Shown one piece after another: positions 22,573-33,171 of a stretch of DNA of 64,000 nucleotides. Origin of the DNA: Tipula vernalis (lineage: Eukaryota; Arthropoda; Insecta; Diptera; Tipulidae); the NCBI GenBank assembly GCA_958295665.1, contig OY282558.1, positions 70,110,789 to 70,174,788 of the forward strand. The letters run 5' to 3'. The notes beneath the pieces are model-generated. The model was not told the DNA's origin. It was given only the letters and a program-made list of their open reading frames with translations, and did no database searches. A program made the translations under genes and the position numbers. Position 1 is the stretch's first letter, and every line of letters starts with the position of its first letter.

Positions 22573-24445
22573 CAAAACCTGCTAAAATTCTCTTTAGAAA
22601 GCCGAATGTATTGTATACTATTGCTGTAAAATTATCTAAACCACTGATTGTATTAGTGAAACGTCATCGTGTATAGATACGGTTGTGAATACAGTGTAGA
22701 AAACATAAACATTCGCATACTACGAAACTAAAAGAGAGTAAAATCTAAACCAATAAAAACGAATCATGTGCAACAGTCATTTTATTTAAATATTTTAATT
22801 TCAGCTTACTTTAAAGAAAACCCAATATTTAATTTAAAAAAACTTAACAGTTTTTAACCTTATATTTCGACTTGTTGGTCAACTTCTGAGGCATTAAAAA
22901 ACTATTTTTGTAATTAAAAAATCTTAGAAACTATTTTTGACAATTATTTAATTTTTAAACTATAAACAATGTATGTATACAGAAAGAAATTTTCTTTTAA
23001 ATTTTTTTGTAACGATTTTTTTTATCATTCTCATATTATTTTATAGCCGTCTTACTTTGGTAACTGGAATATTAATTGGTATAGAAATTAAAATGCAAAT
23101 TATGCTCAAAATAAAAACCGAAAATAATTTGCCATTTTTTCGGCACGTAATATTTCCAACTCGTGCGATTTTAATTTCCTTCTCCGTTTATATTTTCGTG
23201 GCTCCGTCTATAAATATAAAATAGAATACACATTGACATGACAAATATTATAATTAATTCTCCACCGTTCTCCATTTACTTACAATCGATTGTCTCTTCA
23301 CGGCCGTATTCACGTCACTGTGTTGAATCAAATGTTGAATTAAATCTAGTGACATTACAAATAACTCGTGACAAACTTGGCAGTAATAAGGTGTATTGGA
23401 ATTTCCCCTTTTTAGTGTCAGGGCTCGAATGATGTGATCGTAATGTTCTCGCAATACAACTCGCAGATTAAAGGCTCGAGGGCACACTGAACAAACGTAA
23501 GGGTTTTCACCTGTATGAATCCTTTCATATTTTCGGGATGTCCCACCATCAGCAAAAGCTTTCCAACAATAACGGCACCCGTAAGGTTTTTCACCCGTAT
23601 GAACACGTATATGAATTTGTTGTGAACTACGCGAACCAAATATTTTGCCACTCCCGACAAGGGAATTGTCGTCCTGTAACATTCGTATGCGAATGACAAT
23701 GATTCATGAGGGAGCGTCCATCGGGAAATTCTTCTCCGCACATATCACACGTAACAGTTTTATTTCGATGCGAAACCATATGCCGAACAGGAATGATTTT
23801 TTTCGCTGAAATGTTCCCATAAATGTTTCGATAGGGTTCGACTATCGCGACACAATTTACCATAAAGGCGGCACGAATGTTGAGTTAATTCGTTTGCGTG
23901 CACGATACGTATATGAGATTTAATAATTGATTCCTCGAGAAATGATTCACCGCATAACATACATTTCAATGGTTGGCGTCGTGTATGCACTTCTTTGTAT
24001 TTTCTTCAAAATTAAAAAAGGAAACTATAACAGCACATATAAAATTTTAAATCACGTAAACTAATATAAATTACTTTAAAAATTATTTAAACTTACTTTA
24101 ATTTCTTGTAATTAATTAATTAATGGGGTTTAACTTCACGATTTCTGAGTTTTGATCATAATCTCCAGAATTTTAGCAGGTTATGGTTTTGATTTTGACA
24201 TTTCGTAAAATTAAGTTTTGTTGTAGAAGAGCAAAAAACAGAGAGTAAAATGCTCAATTGTTAGTTGATATTAAGTAGTGTGTGATATCAACTGGAATTA
24301 GTAGTGGTAAGAAACAAAAAAATTTGAATTTTTTTTATATGGTTTTTCGTAGTGACTACTACGGCTAAAGGTTGATATGTATAAGTATGTGTCTGCGTAT
24401 CAGCAAAACCATCAGGCTTTCTAAAGAGAATTTTAGCAGGTTTTG
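22573..24445. mobile_element. hAT-like non-autonomous element carrying zinc-finger sequence
   Basis: The 1873 bp element has perfect 31 bp inverted repeats, 22573-22603 and 24415-24445, starting CAAAACCTGCTAAAATTCTC. The 8 bp duplication CCATACAT flanks it (22565-22572 and 24446-24453). An 8 bp duplication and CA..TG ends fit hAT. A second copy of the TTTTAGCAGGTT motif lies inside at 24172-24183. No transposase is present. The cargo is a decayed C2H2 zinc-finger coding segment on the minus strand. Confidence 0.88.
23252..24005 (-). pseudogene. captured C2H2 zinc-finger gene fragment
   Basis: On the minus strand a likely splice acceptor (TTTTGAAG near 24005) is followed by up to eight C2H2 units. 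A first intact finger is CMLCGESF...HIRIVH; the second has Cys to Tyr (CRLYGK). After a frameshift near 23810 come RHMVSH and the intact CDMCGEEF unit. After another near 23650 come IHIRVHTGEKPYGCRYC, a unit with His to Tyr, CSVCPRAF and CQVCHELF, ending KWRTVEN and a stop. TGEKP-type linkers mark it as a DNA-binding zinc-finger protein. Splice acceptor plus natural C-terminus suggest genomic capture of a last exon from a host gene. The parent gene is not in this window. Confidence 0.85.
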
Positions 24446-24754
24446 CCATACATACATATTTATATTTACAAAATACATATACTTACGCATGTACGCACTA
24501 CGCAGGCGTACAAATTCTGTTCCATTTTAGAATGAAATTGTAACACAAGGAAGTAAGAAAAACGCTACGTTATTTTGGAATAGTAAAATAAAAATAATAG
24601 CTATGTGTTCGAAAGTGATACAAGATAATGATGTATATTTATCCTCTTTTCACCTGGCGCTTTTCAAAAAGTACCAATAATTTTACGATTTTATTTTATA
24701 TATAACATGGACACATAGAAGATCTCTCTCTGGTATAGTCCTCTGTGATATTAC

Positions 24755-25890
24755 CTTCGGTGAGTATACCATTACATCAAATAAAATTCTTTGAAGCCTT
24801 GCTGGAGCTGATGTTATCGGTTTCTTGAATATTGCTTCTAACGGTTTATGATCACTTTCGATTGTTACTTTCTTCCCATATATGTATTCGTGAAACTTTT
24901 TGCACGCAAACCTTATTGCTGTGGCTTCTTTTTCAATTTGCGGGTAGTTGAGTTCTGCCGAAGTCAAAGATCTCGATGCGTATGCGATTGGATGCTCGTC
25001 CTGGAGGAGAACTGCTCCTAAGGCCATTTTACTTGCATCTACTGATAGTTTTACATCTTTTTTTGTATCATAGAACCTTAGTACCGGTGCGGTGGTCGAG
25101 CTTTTTTTATTTCTTCAAACGCTCGTTCCTGTTCAGCATCCCAAACAAATGTTGTGTCTTTTTTGATCAAGTCCCTCATCGGAGCTATCAATTTTGAACA
25201 ATTAGGTATAAATTTGGACACATAAGTTACCATTCCTAACAATCCTTGAACTTATTTAGCGGTTGTTGGTGTTTCTATGTTGAATATGGTCGATATTTTT
25301 TCTTTGTCCATCTCTAATCCGTTTTCTGATATTACATGTCCAAGAAATGTTAACGATTTTTTATTGAATAGGCATTTTTCTTTATTAAGTTTTAATCCTG
25401 CTTTTCCAATAATATCCATCACCCTTTTTGTGACTTCACTGCATTTTTCTTCGATTTCTGCATGTATTAATATGTCATCCATTGAGCATTCGACGTTAGG
25501 TATATTTTCTAAGAGACCATTCATTATTTGTTGAAATATTTCAGGTGCTGAAGCTAGCCCGAATGGCATTCTCAAACACGAATATATGCCCCATGGGATA
25601 GCAAATGCTAGGTATTTTTGCGTTCTTTCAGAAACCCTTACTTGCTAAAATCCTTTTTTACAGTCCAACAATGTAAAAATTTTCGATTTATTTATTCTGG
25701 ACGAGATTTCCTCGATAGTTTGTAAAGGATAATGCCTCCTGAGAATGTTTTTATTCACGTTTGAAGGATCCAAGCAAATTCTAATCCTATTGTTTTGTCT
25801 TACTACTACCATTGGCGAGACTGCTGGAGTAGGCTCCATAATTTTTTTTATGACTTCCATTTTTTCCATTTTGTCGATTTCGTTTTTTAC
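24755..25890 (-). pseudogene. gypsy reverse transcriptase and RNase H part of pol
   Basis: The RT starts around EKMEVIKKI and includes PMVVVRQNNRIRICLD and FTLLDCKKGF, then TAG at 25648 where Trp is expected. It continues with LRMPFGLASAPEIFQ and the catalytic box as CSMDDILI (normally YxDD), then TAA at 25252. RNase H follows (MALGAVLLQDEHPIAYASR, IESDHKPLE) after an indel near 25100. The P-like element interrupts the frame at 24747. Two stops and one indel disable it. Confidence 0.92.
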
Positions 25891-25892
25891 TT

Positions 25893-27181
25893 GGGTCCCG
25901 TATCGAATGAGCTATGCGTCGCGGAGGGTATATTTCAAAACCGGGATTATCGATTAAGTCTATGTCGTATTCGAAATTTTTAAGACAACCCAGCCCGTTA
26001 TAAATGGTTTCGTCAATATTTATATAATCGATATTTTGTCCGTTTGACCTCTGTACTAAATTCAGTTCTTGACATGTTCGTTTTCCTAATATCGGTGTAG
26101 CGTTACTGTCGATTACTTTAAAAACTATCTTTGTGTTGTTGTTTTGTATTCCGCACCTAACTAGTAATTCGCCTAATACTGTAATTTTGTGACCACTGTA
26201 CGTTATCAAATTCTTTGTCACTGTCTTATCGAGCTTGAGATGTAGTCGGTCTACTATGTGTTTAGGCAAGACATTGCACTCTGCTCCCGTATCTAATTTA
26301 CATTTGATAGTCACGTCATTAATTTTTACACTTTCGTACCAACCATCACCAGAATATCCGATATTCAACGAACCAATATACAAATCTTCACTTTCATTCA
26401 AATTATCAATTTTCTGATTTTTCGTTTTTTCACCTTTGAATTTTGTTCTGCATGCTACCGGCAAATGATTTTTACCGTTACACTTTGAGCAAATCACGCC
26501 ATACGCCGGACAACTTTTCGCGCCATGCTTGGATTTGCACCGTTTACAGTAAAATATTTTAATATTACTATTATTGTTATTATTCTTATTACTAACATTT
26601 TCATTTTTATTTCTTATTTTGATTAAACTAATTTCTTTGTTCACCTTAACGGCTTGCATGTGCAAAGACGCTACTTCGCGTGCTTTACATATGTTGATGA
26701 CTTCGTTTAATGTTTTTGTGTCATCATTAATTAATTTTTCACGAATGTCGTCTTTACTTATGCCTAAAATTAGCCTATCCTTTAAAATGTCATCTACCGT
26801 TATTTTATCGTAATTACATTTTAAAAATTGCAATCTAATTCTAGTTAAGAAATCTTCGAATTTTTCTCCGACCGATTGAGACAAATTATTGAAAATAAAA
26901 CGTTCATACGTTAAGTTTATTTTTGGTTTAAAATGTTCGTCAAATCTTTTTACCAATATTTCATATGTTATTTCCTCTTCTTTTAATTGAAAGGATTCAA
27001 AAACTTTACCTGCTTCTTGTCCTATTGACGTCATGAATATTGCCGCCTGGATCTTTGCATCTTTTTTCTCGAATTCTGTGGCCGTTGCATACAACCTGAA
27101 TGTTCGTATCCAATCCAACCAATTGTTGCATGCATCTCCCGCACATGACATCGGTTTTGGTGGTCTGAGGCTATCGCCCAT
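25893..27181 (-). pseudogene. gypsy gag-protease frame
   Basis: The frame is open from 27361; the likely start is the ATG at 27181 (MGDSLRPPKPMSC). Gag has a capsid-like region (WLDWIRTFRLY, FDEHFKPK, FEDFLTRIR) and a cysteine knuckle region (CKRCKSKHGAKSCPAYG and CSKCNGKNHLPVAC). The aspartic protease motif KLDTGAECNVL follows. A one-base insertion near 25893 separates this frame from the RT frame. Gag builds the particle; the protease matures it. Confidence 0.92.
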
Positions 27182-27461
27182 TTTGATAAAGTTGTTTGAA
27201 TTATTAACTAAATTTTCCTCTATATTTGTAATATTTTGCGAGCCTCTTCGTCGCTTTTTATTCTTACGCGTTATTTTGATATGTATAATGTTGTAATGAT
27301 TAGTAAATGATTCTACCAAATGGCGTCTTTTTACCACTTTTTTTTTCTTTCGTATAAACATTATTTTAGTTGTACCGCGTATTTACGCATTTTTATTTCT
27401 TTTATGTTTATTTTATATTTCTATATATTATTCTCTATATATTTTTTTTAATTTTAAATTT

Positions 27462-27480
27462 AATTCACATTCTGACACCA
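27462..27480 (-). promoter_or_regulatory. candidate primer-binding site of the gypsy element
   Basis: Directly after the 5' LTR on the minus strand lies TGGTGTCAGAATGTGAA. It starts with TGG, as expected for pairing to a tRNA 3' CCA end. The tRNA species (possibly Leu-type) is not established from sequence alone. Confidence 0.65.
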
Positions 27481-27619
27481 TGTAACGTAGTGAAACACGC
27501 TAGAGGCTTAGTTTTATAATAATGTCTTTTATTAAGCAGTAGTGACAATTACATGCATTGCTACTTAACCTACGCAACATGATGGGTGCGTTCCATAACA
27601 CATAATATGTCATGTCACA
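27481..27619 (-). repeat. 5' LTR of the gypsy element
   Basis: 139 bp, nearly identical to 15930-16068. On the minus strand it holds AATAAA (in TTAATAAAAG) and starts TGTGACATGAC. TSD TTATG follows at 27620-27624. Confidence 0.95.
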
Positions 27620-27679
27620 TTATGTATGAGTTCATTCGTGTTTAAAACTCTCGTCCCGTTTAAAGTTGGCATCTTGCGT

Positions 27680-28740
27680 CTGCAATTTCCTTATATTTTA
27701 CTTCACCTTAATATTTTGAAGTTTTCTACGAAGATTTTTTGATTTTATGTTGTTAAAGGTTTGTGGATCGTTATCAACGTGAATTTGCCATCGCACAGGT
27801 ATGGTTGGTATTTCTTGACGGTCCATGGCTAAAGCCTCTTTTTCGCTAACCGCATTCCTTACTTCTGTTGAATTTAGTGTTCCTGAAGTGAACGCGGTGG
27901 GATTTTCAACGCTGTTTTGAATCTAGGACCGAAGCGCCTGTCGTTAAGACAAAAAGTTGTAAAATCTGCCTAAGTAATTGTTCCGTTACTATGGTTTTCT
28001 TTAGCATTTCGAACGACTTAATATATTTTGGATCGGTCAGTTTTAGTAGCATATTCCTTGCAATTTTGGAATATCCTTTTATAAATCTTCTATAATAACC
28101 ATAAATAATATTCTGAATCCTAGAAATAAATTGTTTAATTCCTTTTTGGTTTCTGGGTAATGGCCAGTTGAATACGTTTTCAACTTTATCCCTAAGTAAT
28201 TATATGTCGCAGACATTCACTCTCTCTTTAGAAACTCATACTTGTCAAGTTGTATCTTGAGGTTGAATTCCGAAAGCCTTTTTAGAACTTAGCACCGTTC
28301 TAAATGCTGAATTAAATTGTTGTTTAGGTTTTCTCCTACTACGACAGTGGCGTCCAAGTATAAGTCACATATCTTCGATAAAGGCGTTCGACAGAACTCG
28401 AAATGTCCTTTGTCGATCGAGAAGGCTGTCTTGGCTTGTGACTTCTCATCCATCGACTGATTTTTCATTTAGCTTTTTATAGTCGATGACAACTCTTACT
28501 TTTCTTGCTCCTGATGCTTCTGCCTTTTACGAAACAACCCGAATTGGTGCCAAATACGGGCTATTTGAGTGTCGGATAATGCCATTATTCAATATTTTCT
28601 GAATCTGTTTGTCCACATTCCCTTTTAAGTGGTGTGGGTGTCGGTACGTTTTAGTGGATGCGGATGTTTCATCCCAAGCGTGTATTATACGTTTGATTCC
28701 CGCTGGTGCTGACAACTTTTCATTTGGGTTAAGTAGTACA
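27680..28740 (-). pseudogene. second Ty3/gypsy fossil (RT and RNase H)
   Basis: Minus-strand pieces in order: HHLKGNVDKQIQKILNNG and RHSNSPYLAPIRVV (28715-28527), then ARKVRVVIDYKKLNEKS near 28470. These match the RT N-terminus. Later pieces match the C-terminal RT region, and PTAFTSGTLNST..EKEALA near 27900-27840 matches RNase H. There are many stops and deletions. It is a different family from the gypsy element at 15930-27619 and much older. No LTRs were found. Confidence 0.75.
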
Positions 28741-29229
28741 GCTTAATTATTATGAATAGTATTAATCAGAGCCTTTTAATCATTCTCATTAAGGTTTTCT
28801 GTCCCAATTACTTTTTTATATGTTCATTACTGATTGGTGCATTACCAAGAATTGGAATTGGCTGTATGGTTTTAAAATTGTTGATTTTCAATTCGTTTGG
28901 AGGTTCTGGCTCACTTGTTAGAATTCTGACTGTTGTTGAATTAAAATTCAGAAAATAATTCGGGCTGTGAGTGGTCATTAAATGGAATATAATAACTGCA
29001 AATATTAATTTGTTTATTATTAACCTATTTGATAAACAATCGTCGATAAATTAAAATTAAAAAGTGTCTCGTGTTTCGAGTTAGGAAGTTCGAGTGCCGC
29101 AATGCAAAAGTCGCAATTGGAAGAGAACTCGACTCCGGTAGCAATTAACATAACTGCGTTTGCAACAAAACATAACTAGCCCCGCAGGTGTCGCGATGTT
29201 CGGATTTGGCGGTTTCATATTTCAGTTTT
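28741..29229. other. no gene; possible rest of the gypsy fossil
   Basis: 28741-28960 may be the degraded region before the RT of the gypsy fossil. 29050-29220 is locally more GC-rich but holds no recognised feature. Confidence 0.35.
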
Positions 29230-29650
29230 AAATAATAAAGGTTGAATCGCGTTATTTTACAGGTATCTCAAGATTTTCGATATATGGGATTTTTCGAGGT
29301 TTTGAAGCTTATTGGAGAAATATTTGGCGTTGTTACTTAAACAGATATTATTTGGAATTTTTCAGGATTTTTTTAAATTATTTAAGATTTTCGACTTTGA
29401 GATTTTTGAATATCTGAGTTTGAGTCACTTGACATCTAATTTATTCGAACTTATCAATATTTTCGAGATTACTCGACGTTTTCCATTTATTTTTTTCTCG
29501 ATAAACTTGGTTTGATATTTTCCAGATTACCCACTCTTAATGATTTTTGATTTTTCAAATTATTCTAAGATTCTGAGTTATTCGAGTATTTCGGGATTTT
29601 TCATGTTTCTCGTATTCCTCGAGCTATTCAAGATTTGAATATTGTTGAAT
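29230..29650. repeat. degenerate TTCGA/GATTTTT-rich repeat
   Basis: Short motifs such as GATTTTTCGA, TTATTCGAG and TTTCGAGATT recur irregularly every 12-25 bases. The composition mirrors, in reverse complement, the AATTTCGAAAA-rich tract at 50500-51200. No coding frame makes sense. Confidence 0.45.
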
Positions 29651-29868
29651 TAAATACAGTTAAGTTAAGTTTAGACATAGATGATATATTTTTGATTTTA
29701 TTTGAGATTTTGCAAGATCTTCGAAGTGATTTTAGACTAATTAAGACATTACGAAATAGAGCGATATTGTGCTCGTTGATGTTACTCGAATTATGTTACA
29801 GATCACTAAAAATTGTTGAAGATATTCCATGTTTCGTCGAGATAATAGCTGCATTTCTCGGCCCAAAG

Positions 29869-30203
29869 TGATCCACAGATCAGATCAAAATTTATATGTG
29901 AAGCAACAACAACATTTGATCCAACATTGATTTTGGATCACAAATGGTAATATGAAAATTATTTCAGCTATTAAAATGTAGGTGAACAATAATTTTGTAT
30001 TAAGTGCCTCACACGAGTATTGTATTCATAATATTCTTTTCTCATTGGTAGATGAAATAAGCGACAAAGAATATGATGAATACAATACGCACGTGAGTGA
30101 ATAGGTAGATTCAAAAGGAAACGAACCAGAAAATTGAGATTTGGTGTTTGTTTGTTTTACTCATTTTAGTGTCGTTTCATGAGACATGATCTGATCTGGA
30201 TCA
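29869..30203. mobile_element. MITE-like inverted-repeat element
   Basis: The left end TGATCCACAGATCAGATCA and the complement of the right end (TGATCCAGATCAGATCATG) match with small gaps. Inside, a long hairpin (30008-30040 with 30063-30098, shared GTATTGTATTCAT) forms a ~33 bp stem. No coding capacity. The target duplication is unclear. Confidence 0.45.
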
Positions 30204-30215
30204 GATCAAACGTCA

Positions 30216-30744
30216 AGAAATGGGGCTAATATTGCAAATTTTCCAGATTATTCGAAATTTTTTGATATTGTTGAAAATGGTTCAAAGTTACTTTTTGTGT
30301 AGCTTTATAATGATTTACATCATGATCTGTAACATGGTTACTTCAATGTACCCACGGTTTTTTGTAGGTATTGAAGCAGTTAGATAGAGGTCAGCGTTTA
30401 ATCCCGGCTAGTATTAGTTTTTAATCAATTGATGATGAATCTTCAAAAAAATATAGAATTTATTCATCTTTCTTTATGTGTTCATCAAGTTGAACCAGAA
30501 ATGCAAGGTTGTCGGAATAAAATAAAACAAAAATGTTTGGAATGATTGGTCATTTAAACCAACAGACACCAAAGAGGGCTTAATAACACTATAATGCAAT
30601 ACAACAAGATTTTGGTCGAAGCCCCATCATTTCCTTTAATCTTTAAGAATGGATCAAAATATCGTTGGCTAAAAGCGCTGGATGGGAGATGGGTGTAGAA
30701 GGATTTTATTTTTAGGATTTTGCCACATGCCACACAACCGGTCA
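30216..30744. other. no gene seen
   Basis: AT-rich sequence without recognisable coding or repeat structure; the minus frame at 30554-30745 has no family resemblance. Confidence 0.4.
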
Positions 30745-30960
30745 AACAGTAACCATATTGAAGTTCGGTGATATTACATGGCCATCCAGATTGCCCGATT
30801 TGATACCACCAGACATTTTTGTGGGATTATCTGAAAAGCAAACTTTTTGGCCAAAACACTGCGCGACGTCATGGAAAGTGCTCTCCCGAAACTTGCATCA
30901 ATGCTAATGGTGGCCATTTATCGAACATAATTTTTCATACTTATAAGAAAAGCGAATTAT
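30745..30960 (+). pseudogene. Tc1/mariner-superfamily transposase C-terminal fragment
   Basis: Plus-strand translation gives GDITWPSRLPDLIPPDIFLWDYLKSKLF and, after a gap, C.NANGGHLSNIIFHT (each cited only by key residues; located 30760-30945). The WP.R.PDL.P.D.FLW.YLK pattern and the terminal GGHL..IIF are typical of transposases with Asp as last catalytic residue. Frameshifts are present. No ends found. Confidence 0.65.
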
Positions 30961-31989
30961 GTGAATTTTTGAAGAATTTTTCTACATTCCACAAACAAAT
31001 CGTTCATTTAATTATGGTCCACCCTGGACCATAATTAATGAACCTGCCCCTGGACCTGCTGCTTAAACAATTGAAGCATCTAAGATTCTCTTTAGCTCAA
31101 TCTTCACGTTTTGTCACATTCATCTCGTTGAATTGATTGCGCGCAAATAGCGAATGATCCGCTCCCTTACATATAGTATGGCGCAAGCAAATTTCGATTC
31201 TCGGCGTGATAAAAATTCTGTGATATTTGAAGATTGACGTATTTCTTAGTCTGTTAGGTTTTCCGTATGGAGCATTGGTAGTAAGAGGCATAACGACATA
31301 ATATTGAGGAGGCAAGCACAATTTGATTAAATTCGCCAAACTGCTGTAAACGAGTGAGGCAGATTTGTTGCGCTTGTTCCGTATTCATAAATTAGAAGAT
31401 CTGGTGGACTCAGAGCGGAAGATATTGCGCCCTATATTTTGCTGATAAACTGAAAGCAAACGCAGAACAAATGCCATTTCACCAATTATTAATTGAAGTA
31501 CGGAGCAAGCCCTTAAAATTTGTTTCCGAAGATTCAGAAAGTACTTATACATAACATACTTTAACCTCTAACTAGCGTGGATGATATTTCATCTCTGGCT
31601 AACAGATATGTAGGTACCGGTTTTTTAAAAGTGGGTAAGCTGATTCCGAAAACACAAGATATTCATCACTTAGTTATAGGGCTTTAAATTCGTAAATAAA
31701 ACCAACTGGTATATTTATAAGACCCTTTCACAACGGTAATTTTCGGACAAGAGCCTCAAATGTGATATTTCACCATAACATATCGTACCACGGGATACCG
31801 GCTGCAGCAGTCAACTCTTTCGGAATTTAAGTGATACAGTTTCAAATAGGATGCTCCAGACAAACTATTTTTATCTCAATGTACTACCACAATAATGCCT
31901 CTTGTGTTCGAGGTAATGCTAAGTTTATTCTTGCTTTTCGTTCTGATAACGATTACGATGTGTTTTTCCCGAGCTATTAAGTTATTTTA
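30961..31989. other. unassigned, probably retroelement debris
   Basis: No intact frame. 31700-31960 may belong to the Jockey-like fossil that follows, but the resemblance is too weak to call. Confidence 0.3.
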
Positions 31990-32500
31990 ATGATTGATTG
32001 GTTAAGGAGCAGCACGGAAATAAATACCTACCTAAATAGAGCAACAGAACCTTGTAATCCATTCATCCGAATTTTAAATCTGGAAGAAATGAAATCTGCA
32101 ACTATCGCAAAATCACGATTCTTTCCACCAAAACTTTGTGGTGTGGTAAAGAAATTCTTGTTTTTTCATATCAAACTACTTATCCGGGTAGGTCGGCGAT
32201 TACTAAACATTAAGCGCATTCGTTGTAATTTATTAAAACCACGTTTAGATCACAGACGAGATATTGCATCTGCGATCTTCATTCATGATGTTTTAACTTC
32301 CCGAAAAGAAATTGTGACATCTTTCTTACTCGTTTCAATATCTAGGCGTCCACATACTGTTTCCGAACGAGTCTTGAGAATGTCGCGATTTTTAAATTCT
32401 TTTTACGATTTTAACATGATCAGAAATTCGTTTAGAAATGAGTTGTTTCAATTTTTGTGTTAGCTTACCGATTGTTGTAGGTAATAAATTAATAAACAAA
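31990..32500 (+). pseudogene. 3' end of a Jockey-like non-LTR fossil
   Basis: The C-terminal part of the frame (RCNLLKPRLDHRRDIASAIF, RVLRMSRFLNSFYDFNM) aligns well with the end of the Jockey-like element at 41481-42101. The untranslated tails also match: ACCGATTGTTGT, a short spacer, AGGTA and a TAAA/AATAAA-rich end (32465-32500 versus 42117-42160). So both are 3' ends of one family. The upstream part is deleted or degraded. Confidence 0.7.
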
Positions 32501-32684
32501 AGGTACCCAATTCATAAAATCACCCTACTAAAAAACGAAGTATAAAAATGTGTTCTGCTTCTGGTTCGAATCTCTCAAAAATATATAAATCGGTATTGCA
32601 GTGAGTAAAATCAAAATTTTACCGACAAGTTCCCCTAAATGTAGATTTATCACAAAACTGCTCAATCGACGTTCAAATCAAAAT

Positions 32685-32690
32685 TTTATT
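32685..32690 (-). terminator. polyadenylation signal of NDUFB2
   Basis: AATAAA on the minus strand, about 38 bp past the stop codon at 32728. Confidence 0.7.
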
Positions 32691-32727
32691 TACATTTTTT
32701 CTAAATCAAATATTTTTCATACATAAA

Positions 32728-33171
32728 TTATTCTTGGTCTGGAGGAATTCCTAACTCTTCATTGGTCCACGAAGATGGATCAGGATAATCAAATTCACCC
32801 TAAAATAAAATAAAAATCCACATTATAAACACCAAAACACCGACATATAAAATTCATTCATAATATTTTTACAATAATATGTCCATAATCATGCCAACAG
32901 TGCCACAAAATCCACCAAAACATAACACCACCTACAAGATCGGCATAAAGGTTAATTCGTGGCCGAATTGTTGCTGGAACTCGGTACGACCAGCTACAGT
33001 AAAAAAAAAAAAATTGAATCTTACATAACATAACCTCAAATTAACGCGTAAACGAATAACTTACAAGGATCCATGTCGCACGGATTGTAAACCATTGGAT
33101 GCTAATTGATTTTTAAGTCCAGATGCCCGGCTTGCCATCCGATACAACATCAATCCCCGTGAGGATAACAT
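32728..33171 (-). CDS. ND-AGGG: NADH:ubiquinone oxidoreductase subunit NDUFB2 (ND-AGGG)
   Basis: Three small minus-strand exons give 99 aa: 33171-33065, 32993-32873 and 32799-32728. Introns have GTAAGT..TGTAG and GTAAAA..TTTAG ends, with phases 2 and 0. The N-terminus is Arg/Ser-rich without acids (MLSSRGLMLYRMASRASG), a mitochondrial presequence. The middle has one membrane segment (LVGGVMFWWILWHCWHDYGH). The C-terminus EFDYPDPSSWTNEELGIPPD is the family hallmark. NDUFB2 is an accessory subunit in the membrane arm of mitochondrial complex I. Its length fits the family. The stop is 319 bp upstream of the 3' end of nothing on this strand, while the tetraspanin ends 319 bp before this gene's ATG, so the two genes are tandem. 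In Drosophila, from memory, this gene lies in heterochromatin, which would fit the repeat-rich setting. Confidence 0.93.

Larger units (their letters stand above)
17514..24747 (+). mobile_element. P-element-like transposon with ~1.26 kb inverted arms
   Basis: The ends CACAGAGGACTATACC and its complement face the 7 bp duplication ATATTAC (17507-17513 and 24748-24754). Removing the insert and one duplication restores a continuous gypsy frame (SPKVIYRKG), which confirms the limits. The arms are very long: 17514-18777 is nearly the complement of 24747-24454 plus 22572-21601. The right arm is split by a hAT-like element (22573-24445). Between the arms lie one long transposase frame, a mariner remnant (21255-21525) and a partial duplication of the transposase 3' end. 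Length without the hAT insert is about 5.35 kb. Confidence 0.93.
21601..24747 (-). repeat. right inverted arm of the P-like element, split by hAT
   Basis: 21601-22572 and 24454-24747 together equal the left arm in inverse orientation. The only large difference is the hAT-like insertion with its 8 bp duplication. The uninterrupted left arm gives the empty site: it has one CCATACAT where the right arm has two. Confidence 0.9.
15930..27619 (-). mobile_element. Ty3/gypsy LTR retrotransposon holding a nested P-like element
   Basis: Two 139 bp LTRs (15930-16068 and 27481-27619) are nearly identical and begin TG and end CA. The 5 bp duplication TTATG flanks them at 15925-15929 and 27620-27624. On the minus strand the order is 5' LTR (27619-27481), primer site, gag with a zinc knuckle, protease, RT, RNase H, integrase, polypurine tract, 3' LTR. 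A P-like transposon (17514-24747) splits the coding region between RNase H and the integrase N-terminus. Without the insert the element is about 4.45 kb. The coding region also has three in-frame stops and two frameshifts, so it is inactive. Confidence 0.95.

Noticed and set aside
22973..23224. Hydrophobic 83-codon frame inside the hAT element
   Set aside because: AT-rich low-complexity sequence; no conserved features and on the opposite strand to the zinc-finger cargo.
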